Position numbers and translations under genes: made by a program | The notes under the pieces: model-generated | The model's database searches: none | What the model was told of the DNA's origin: nothing | The model's input: only the letters and a program-made list of their open reading frames with translations | Part shown: piece by piece, positions 58,653 to 64,000 of the stretch | Position numbering within the stretch: position 1 is the stretch's first letter | Layout of the letters: each line of letters starts with the position of its first letter | NCBI RefSeq assembly: GCF_004799345.1 | Contig: NZ_SSMC01000002.1 | Coordinates: forward strand, 186,001-250,000 | DNA: 64,000 bases | From: Robertkochia marina | GTDB taxonomy: Bacteria; Bacteroidota; Bacteroidia; Flavobacteriales; Flavobacteriaceae | Direction of reading: 5' to 3'

Positions 58653-59735
58653 TTATTGTTTTTTGATCATTTGAACCGATCCGTAATCGGAACTTATTTT
58701 TAAGCTGTTCTTGCCGCTGCTGCCGCGGGTTCCTTCATAGTAATTTTCTGAGGACTTTTCTCTTTGAATACGGTAATTGAAATCCTTATCATCACCTTTA
58801 AGTCCGGCATAGCTCAGGTCGATCTCGAAATCAAAGTCGTAGGCCGAGTTAAAGCCCAGTTTGATGTTGGTATAGTCTGACTTGATCAGAACATCACCGT
58901 CAAAGATCTCTCCAACCTCGATGGAACCGTAATCGGAGTTTAGGTTCAATCCTGCGCTGATGCTGCCCAGTTTGGTTGTAAGGTAATCTCCGTTACCTTC
59001 AATCACACCGGCATTGTCGACCTTCATACTTCCGTAATCACAGCTGTAAGATAGTTTCTTTACGGTTCCTAAACTGCTTTGGGTATAATCGGCGCTTATT
59101 TTCAGATCGTTGGCATCCTCTAATCGATAAGACGAATAATCGGCACTAATGTTACCGCTTTTTATAAAATTGATCTCAGAATTATTGGTATAATCAAAAT
59201 TGAGTTCATTTCCATCTGCATTGAGGTCGCCTATCATCAGTTTCCCGTAATCGCAACTGATCTTTGCCTTGCCGTCTAATCGGTCAAGATTAATACTGCC
59301 GTAGTCGTTACTGAGGTCAACGCTGTTGGTAACCGGAAGTTTTATGGTATAGTTGATCTCCATACTCACATTACTGTTATTACCCCAACTCCAGTTCCAT
59401 CCGCTTTTCTCAAAAACTGTTTTAGCCGAGACCACCGAGGAGGACCCCTCAAAATCTACCGTGATCTGATCCAGTTTTTTCTGAGCTTTTTCTTCATTAT
59501 TACTGTTGGTCTTAATGGTAACCTCGATCACGGTTTTATTTTGGTTCCAGGTGGTTATATAAATGTTTCCGTAGCTGTTGTCAACCTTGAGCATGGCATT
59601 GGCATTTACCTGGAATTCTTTCTTAATGGTCTTTTCTTTGGTATGTTTACCCATAAGGTCAATATCGTGGGCTCCAAAGGCGATCTGCGGGACAATGAGT
59701 CCGATAAAGGCTATTTTAAATAATAGAGTTCTCAT
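58653..59735 (-). CDS. secreted DUF4097-like beta-solenoid protein with DY repeats
   Basis: The 360-residue protein starts at ATG 59735; the neighbouring GTG is also in frame. It has a signal peptide (MRTLLFKIAFIGLIVPQIAFG) and a domain with at least ten xDY motifs at intervals of about 20 residues (NDYGSINL, CDYGKLMIG, ADYSSYRL, ADYTQSSLG, CDYGSMKV, SDYGSIEV, SDYTNIKLG and SDYGSVQM among them), again a solenoid pattern. The fold class is that of DUF4097. Its 5' end overlaps the anti-sigma-like gene by 20 bp, so it is in the same operon. It may sense or shield the cell envelope; the role is unknown. Confidence 0.8.
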   Translation of the reverse strand: MRTLLFKIAFIGLIVPQIAFGAHDIDLMGKHTKEKTIKKEFQVNANAMLKVDNSYGNIYITTWNQNKTVIEVTIKTNSNNEEKAQKKLDQITVDFEGSSSVVSAKTVFEKSGWNWSWGNNSNVSMEINYTIKLPVTNSVDLSNDYGSINLDRLDGKAKISCDYGKLMIGDLNADGNELNFDYTNNSEINFIKSGNISADYSSYRLEDANDLKISADYTQSSLGTVKKLSYSCDYGSMKVDNAGVIEGNGDYLTTKLGSISAGLNLNSDYGSIEVGEIFDGDVLIKSDYTNIKLGFNSAYDFDFEIDLSYAGLKGDDKDFNYRIQREKSSENYYEGTRGSSGKNSLKISSDYGSVQMIKKQ

Positions 59736-60264
59736 CACTGTTGTTTTTTAATTGTTTGATGTTTTCGATTTGTTGTAATACGTCTTGTAACAGGTTTATT
59801 CGGGTTTGAAAATTGGTGATCATGGCGTGTAAAATGAGCTTTTGATCTCCCGGCTGTTGGAGTTTTTTCTCCAGGGCCTGGTAATCGGCTTCCAGCTTGC
59901 TCATTTGAAGCATGGTGTCTTCTACTAACTTTTTGGTAACCGGACTGTCTTCTGCCTCTAGCTTTTCCATTTCAGTTTGCAAGACAGAAGCAAAGTAAAA
60001 TTCTGTTTTCTTGAATTCAGGATCAACCTGGTTGGCCGGGTTTCCTGCATTAAAAACACTGATACCTACACTAATAACCAGTGCAAAAGATGCGGCGATG
60101 GCCAATACAGGCCAGATGCTGCGTTTCGGAGCCGCTTTTTCAACAGGCTGTTGTTGCTGAAGGCGTTTCAGAAAGCGTTCTTCATGCCCTGGTTGAGGGT
60201 GTTCAAGATCAAACTGCCCCTGCAGGTTGTCAAATAACTTATCTATGGAGTCTTGCTTATTCAT
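59716..60264 (-). CDS. putative membrane anti-sigma factor
   Basis: The 182-residue protein has a cytoplasmic N-terminal part (MNKQDSIDKLFDNLQGQFDLEHPQPGHEERFLKRLQQQ), one membrane segment (IWPVLAIAASFALVISVGISVF, about residues 45-66) and a coiled-coil extracytoplasmic tail (QLKNNSDENSII at the end). Layout and the 8-bp overlap with the ECF sigma gene make an anti-sigma role likely, as with the 13144 gene, though the two share little visible sequence. No zinc motif is present. Confidence 0.65.
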   Translation of the reverse strand: MNKQDSIDKLFDNLQGQFDLEHPQPGHEERFLKRLQQQQPVEKAAPKRSIWPVLAIAASFALVISVGISVFNAGNPANQVDPEFKKTEFYFASVLQTEMEKLEAEDSPVTKKLVEDTMLQMSKLEADYQALEKKLQQPGDQKLILHAMITNFQTRINLLQDVLQQIENIKQLKNNSDENSII

Positions 60265-60817
60265 AAGCCATCTCTATTAAATGTTTTCTCAATCGTTCTT
60301 TAGCCCTGGAGATCGTGGTTCTGCAATTGGCATAGCTGATATCCATGATCTCACAGATCTCTTCATAGTCGTAGCCTTCGATAAGGTGAAGGGTTAAAGC
60401 CACTCTGTAGTTGTCTTTTAATAATTTCATGGTTTGCAATACTTTTTGAGCCTTCATATTTGTAAACTCATGATCAGTAACAACCTCTTCATGGTCTTCA
60501 ACCCTGTAGGATACCTTATCAAAAGAGATCTCATCCTCTTTTTGTTTTTTTCGATAGTGCTGAATACTGTTGTTGATCACAATTCGTTTTAACCAGGCGC
60601 CAAAGGTGACCTCTCCTTTAAAATTGTCAATCTTGGTGAAGGCACTCAGAAATGATTCCTGCATGACATCTTCTGCTTCGTAGGGATCTTTAACGATGCG
60701 TACCGAGATGTTGTACATGGCCTGGTAATAGGTTCTGTATACCTGCATCTGGGCTTGTTGATCTCCCTTTCTGCACCTATCGATTAACAATTGGTTATTT
60801 ACACTACTTTGGCTCAA
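60257..60817 (-). CDS. ECF-type RNA polymerase sigma factor
   Basis: The 186-residue protein reads from a TTG at 60817 (SQSSVNNQLLIDRCRKGDQQAQMQVYRTYYQAMYN); no ATG lies before region 2 and the upstream in-frame stop is at 60860-60862, so TTG initiation is the best start. Region 2 has DPYEAEDVMQESFLSAFTKI and region 4 has YRVALTLHLIEGYDYEEICEIMDISYANCRTTISRAKERLRKHL. It is the first gene of an operon with an anti-sigma and two repeat-rich surface proteins. It is divergent from lon. Confidence 0.88.
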   Translation of the reverse strand: MSQSSVNNQLLIDRCRKGDQQAQMQVYRTYYQAMYNISVRIVKDPYEAEDVMQESFLSAFTKIDNFKGEVTFGAWLKRIVINNSIQHYRKKQKEDEISFDKVSYRVEDHEEVVTDHEFTNMKAQKVLQTMKLLKDNYRVALTLHLIEGYDYEEICEIMDISYANCRTTISRAKERLRKHLIEMAYE

Positions 60818-61113
60818 AAAGTATGATTTTACTATAAAGATGACCGCGTTCGGCTTTTGTTACACTTTTTATAAAAATATTTGATTTAGCCGATTTTATG
60901 GGAATGATGCGTAATTTTGCATGCCTTTTTTAGCAGAGTAACCCTGATTTGTTCAGGCATAATTCAAATTGGCATGGCAATTGAAATTATGAAATGTCTT
61001 GACCCTGCATCTTCTATGTAATATCATTGGATTCAGGGGAATTGTATCAAGGCACTGTGGAAAAGAAGAAAAATAAACCACTGTCCATGTGACAGAATGA
61101 CCGCAAAAAGATT
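60818..61113. other. intergenic region between the ECF operon and lon
   Basis: A rightward -7-like box TAATTTTG lies at 60912-60919 without a clear -33 element. A perfect inverted repeat, CTGTC-CATGT-GACAG, lies at 61081-61095, 18 bp before the lon ATG, and could be an operator or an RNA hairpin. No gene or RNA is seen in the remaining sequence. Confidence 0.45.
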
Positions 61114-63561
61114 ATGAGCAATAATAAATTTTTAAACGTTGACAGTTTGTCACTGCAGAATTTTGATGAGGATGCGGAACTGATCCCCCTGATGACGCCT
61201 GAGGATGAAGAGGAGATCAATAACGAAATACTGCCCGAATCGCTGCCTATCCTTCCGTTGAGAAATACAGTGTTATTTCCCGGAGTGGTTATACCCATTA
61301 CAGCCGGAAGGGATAAGTCGATCAAGCTGATCAAAGACGCCAACAACGGAGCAAAGGTAATAGGGGTGGTATCGCAAAAGGATGAAAGCGTTGAAGATCC
61401 TGAGGTAAAAGACCTGAACAGGGTAGGAACTGTAGCCAGGATTCTGCGTGTGCTGAAAATGCCTGATGGGAATACAACGGTGATCATTCAGGGTAAAAAG
61501 CGATTCTCTATCAAGGAGGTCATCTCTGACGATCCTTATTTTACGGCAACTATTGAAGGTCTTCCTGAAGAAAAACCCAAAGATCAGACCGAGTTTGATA
61601 CCATAATTGATTCGATAAAAGAATTGGCCCTTCAGATCATCAAGGAGAGTCCTAATATTCCAACGGAGGCCTCTTTTGCCATCAAGAATATTGAAAGTTC
61701 TTCTTTCCTGATCAACTTCATATCGTCAAATATGAACCTTGAGGTGAAGGAAAAACAAGCATTGCTGGAAAACAGTAATCTTCGTGAGCGCGCTCTGGAT
61801 ACCCTTAAATATATGAATGTAGAGTTTCAAAGGCTCGCCCTTAAGAACGACATTCAGAGTAAGGTAAGGTCTGATATGGATCAGCAGCAACGCGAGTATT
61901 TCCTGCACCAGCAAATGAAGACCATTCAGGAAGAACTGGGTGGAGTTTCCTCTGAGGCAGAGATCGAAGAAATGCGAAAGCTTTCCAAGGAAAAAAAATG
62001 GTCCGAAAAAGTAGGGGAGCACTTTGAAAAAGAATTGATGAAGCTGCAGCGTATGAATCCGCAGGTGGCCGAATATTCAATTCAAAGAAATTACCTGGAG
62101 TTGTTTTTGGAACTTCCATGGGAGGAATTTTCAAAAGACCGGTTTGACCTTAAGAGAGCTCAAACCATTCTCGACAGAGATCATTATGGTCTGGAAGATG
62201 TAAAGCGAAGAATTATAGAATACCTGGCTGTACTGAAACTGCGTAACGATATGAAGTCGCCCATTCTATGTCTTTATGGACCTCCCGGGGTAGGTAAGAC
62301 CTCCCTGGGTAAATCGGTGGCAGAGGCGCTGGGCCGTGAATATGTGAGAATGTCGCTGGGAGGCCTGCGGGATGAAGCCGAGATACGAGGTCACCGTAAA
62401 ACCTATATCGGGGCCATGCCCGGAAGAATTATTCAAAGTATTAAAAAGGCAGGAACCTCTAATCCGGTGTTCATACTTGATGAGATCGATAAGCTCTCGG
62501 TAAGCCATAGTGGTGACCCTTCTTCAGCCATGCTGGAGGTGCTTGACCCCGAACAGAACAGTGAATTTTATGATAATTTCCTGGAAATGGGGTACGACCT
62601 TTCTAAGGTCATGTTCATTGCAACGGCAAATAACCTGTCAACCATACAGCCCGCCTTGCGCGATCGAATGGAGATCATTAATGTAACAGGGTATACCATA
62701 GAAGAAAAGGTAGAGATCGCCAAACGCCATCTCCTGCCTAAACAATTAAAAGAGCATGGATTAACCAAAAATGATCTGAAGATCGGCAAACGAGAGCTCG
62801 AAAAGATCGTGGAAGGATATACCCGTGAGTCAGGGGTGAGAAGTCTTGAAAAGCAGATCGCAAAAATGGTGCGTTTTGCCGCCAAGTCGATCGCCATGGA
62901 AGAAGAATACAATGTAAAGGTCACGGCAGAAGACGTGGAAAAAGTATTGGGACCTGCCCGTCTGGAGCGTGATAAATATGAAAATAATGAGGTTGCCGGA
63001 GTGGTAACCGGACTGGCATGGACCAGCGTAGGGGGAGATATTCTATTTATAGAATCGATCCTTTCTAAAGGAAAAGGAAACCTGACCATTACCGGGAACC
63101 TGGGACAGGTGATGAAGGAGTCTGCGACCATTGCGATGGAGTATATCAAATCAAATGCTGATATTTGGAATATTGATCCGACGGTATTTGACAAATACAA
63201 TGTTCATATTCACGTACCGGAAGGGGCTACCCCAAAAGACGGTCCCAGTGCAGGGATCACGATGCTGACCTCCCTGGTCTCTTTATTCACCCAGAAAAAA
63301 GTAAAGAAAAGCCTGGCCATGACAGGAGAGATCACTCTTCGTGGTAAGGTGCTGCCTGTAGGAGGGATCAAAGAGAAGATCCTGGCTGCGAAACGCGCCC
63401 GTATCAAGGAGATCATTCTTTGTGAAGATAACAGAAAGGATGTGGGGGAGATCAAGGAGGAGTACCTGAAAGGGTTGACCTTCCATTATGTGAAGGAGAT
63501 GAGCGAGGTGATCGATATTGCCATTACAAATCAAAAAGTAAAGAACGCCAAAACATTATAA
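61114..63561 (+). CDS. lon: ATP-dependent protease Lon
   Basis: The 815-residue protein has the N-terminal substrate-binding domain (about residues 45-245, [19 protein letters not shown]), the AAA+ module with Walker [14 protein letters not shown] (about residue 390) and Walker [11 protein letters not shown], and the serine-lysine protease domain with [11 protein letters not shown] (Ser712) and [13 protein letters not shown] (Lys755). It degrades damaged and regulatory proteins in the cytoplasm. The following cmk gene begins 3 bp after the stop. Confidence 0.97.
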   Translation: MSNNKFLNVDSLSLQNFDEDAELIPLMTPEDEEEINNEILPESLPILPLRNTVLFPGVVIPITAGRDKSIKLIKDANNGAKVIGVVSQKDESVEDPEVKDLNRVGTVARILRVLKMPDGNTTVIIQGKKRFSIKEVISDDPYFTATIEGLPEEKPKDQTEFDTIIDSIKELALQIIKESPNIPTEASFAIKNIESSSFLINFISSNMNLEVKEKQALLENSNLRERALDTLKYMNVEFQRLALKNDIQSKVRSDMDQQQREYFLHQQMKTIQEELGGVSSEAEIEEMRKLSKEKKWSEKVGEHFEKELMKLQRMNPQVAEYSIQRNYLELFLELPWEEFSKDRFDLKRAQTILDRDHYGLEDVKRRIIEYLAVLKLRNDMKSPILCLYGPPGVGKTSLGKSVAEALGREYVRMSLGGLRDEAEIRGHRKTYIGAMPGRIIQSIKKAGTSNPVFILDEIDKLSVSHSGDPSSAMLEVLDPEQNSEFYDNFLEMGYDLSKVMFIATANNLSTIQPALRDRMEIINVTGYTIEEKVEIAKRHLLPKQLKEHGLTKNDLKIGKRELEKIVEGYTRESGVRSLEKQIAKMVRFAAKSIAMEEEYNVKVTAEDVEKVLGPARLERDKYENNEVAGVVTGLAWTSVGGDILFIESILSKGKGNLTITGNLGQVMKESATIAMEYIKSNADIWNIDPTVFDKYNVHIHVPEGATPKDGPSAGITMLTSLVSLFTQKKVKKSLAMTGEITLRGKVLPVGGIKEKILAAKRARIKEIILCEDNRKDVGEIKEEYLKGLTFHYVKEMSEVIDIAITNQKVKNAKTL

Positions 63562-63564
63562 TAG

Positions 63565-64000
63565 ATGTCCAAGATCACCATAGCTATTGATGGCTATTCT
63601 TCTACGGGTAAAAGTACTGTGGCACGTCAATTGGCCAAAGCCCTTGATTATATCTATGTAGATTCCGGCGCTATGTATCGGGCCATAACCCTTTTTGCGC
63701 TTCAGAATGATCTTATAGGTAAGGAACAGGAGGGGGTAGACAAGGCGGGACTGATCAGTTTGCTTCCGGGAATTCGACTGGAGTTCAGAAAGAACCACGA
63801 AACAGGAAAGGCAGATATTTGGCTTAACGGTGAAAATGTTGAGCAGGACATTCGTAAAATGGAGGTGTCGTCTTTCGTGAGTATGGTGTCGGCCCTGCCC
63901 GAGGTTCGCAAAAAACTGGTAGAACAGCAGCGGCTTTTGGGCAAAGACAAAGGCGTGGTTATGGATGGTCGTGATATCGGTACCGTTGTGTTTCCTGATG
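63565..64000 (+). CDS. cmk: cytidylate kinase, 3' end cut by the window
   Basis: The first 145 codons of a frame opened by ATG 63565 run to the window edge. The protein starts SKITIAIDGYSSTGKSTVARQLAKALDYIYVDSGAMYRAI, with the P-loop GYSSTGKST and the CMP-binding DSGAMYRA. RDIGTVVF, also conserved in the family, is reached just before the edge. It phosphorylates CMP and dCMP. It lies 3 bp behind lon and may be cotranscribed. Confidence 0.95.
   Translation, partial: MSKITIAIDGYSSTGKSTVARQLAKALDYIYVDSGAMYRAITLFALQNDLIGKEQEGVDKAGLISLLPGIRLEFRKNHETGKADIWLNGENVEQDIRKMEVSSFVSMVSALPEVRKKLVEQQRLLGKDKGVVMDGRDIGTVVFPD

Noticed and set aside
62568-63200. 210-codon leftward frame inside lon
   Set aside because: A long open antisense frame caused by the codon use of lon; serine/arginine-rich composition and no family match.
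1-64000. CRISPR arrays, prophage, insertion sequences, restriction or other defence systems
   Set aside because: No spaced direct repeats of CRISPR size, transposase, integrase, phage structural or defence genes were seen; the 53517 array has no spacers.

Overview
The window looks like a chromosomal segment of a flavobacterium (Bacteroidota, probably a marine Flavobacteriaceae). The evidence is the Bacteroidota promoter type (TTTG, about 19 bp, TAnnTTTG), many secreted lipoproteins, TonB-dependent receptors, a giant surface protein with a type IX secretion (T9SS) C-terminal sorting domain, DUF4252 genes next to an ECF sigma factor, head-GIN (DUF2807) genes, and an rpsF-rpsR-rplI operon without ssb. 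Both ends cut genes: rmuC at the left and cmk at the right. I saw no insertion sequence, prophage, CRISPR array, tRNA or rRNA.

Layout. 1-6.9 kb: rmuC, a secreted esterase and a vitamin B12 uptake locus, in which a cobalamin riboswitch precedes the outer-membrane receptor and btuF-btuC-btuD run divergently. 6.9-12.5 kb: three S41-protease lipoprotein paralogues around two small lipoprotein genes. 12.6-14.8 kb: ECF sigma, putative anti-sigma and two DUF4252 genes. 14.8-31 kb: mostly housekeeping (purB, sirtuin, TrmH-type methylase, alpha-amylase, DEAD-box helicase, rdgB, rlmH, nadC, priA, a LytTR regulator). 31-37.5 kb: rpsF-rpsR-rplI, an Oar-like TonB receptor and hisS. 37.8-46.1 kb: one 2769-residue modular T9SS protein. 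46.2-54.6 kb: a sulfide/persulfide oxidation cluster. 54.7-64 kb: trxB, hypothetical genes, a second ECF operon with two repeat-rich surface proteins, lon and partial cmk.

The most striking signal is in the sulfur cluster. It encodes a Crp/Fnr regulator, a TauE exporter, two persulfide dioxygenase-rhodanese fusions, a single-domain rhodanese, an HMA-like CGGC protein, sulfide:quinone oxidoreductase and a split YeeE/YedE transporter. Every transcription unit after the regulator carries a palindrome of the form GTAAC-N4-GTTAC (five good copies and one degenerate). In all six cases it ends exactly 22 bp before a -7 promoter box (TAnnTTTG/A or a near match), and no -33 box is visible. This is the geometry of a class II Crp/Fnr activator, so the cluster reads as a compact regulon. 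One of these promoters drives a 132-nt leader with an aromatic-rich 23-codon ORF and an intrinsic terminator before the rhodanese gene. Another has seven tandem 8-bp repeats directly upstream of its operator.

Proposed flow, inferred from families: sulfide is oxidised by SQR to a persulfide, the dioxygenases turn this into sulfite, rhodaneses exchange sulfane sulfur with thiosulfate, and TauE and YeeE proteins move sulfur oxyanions across the membrane.
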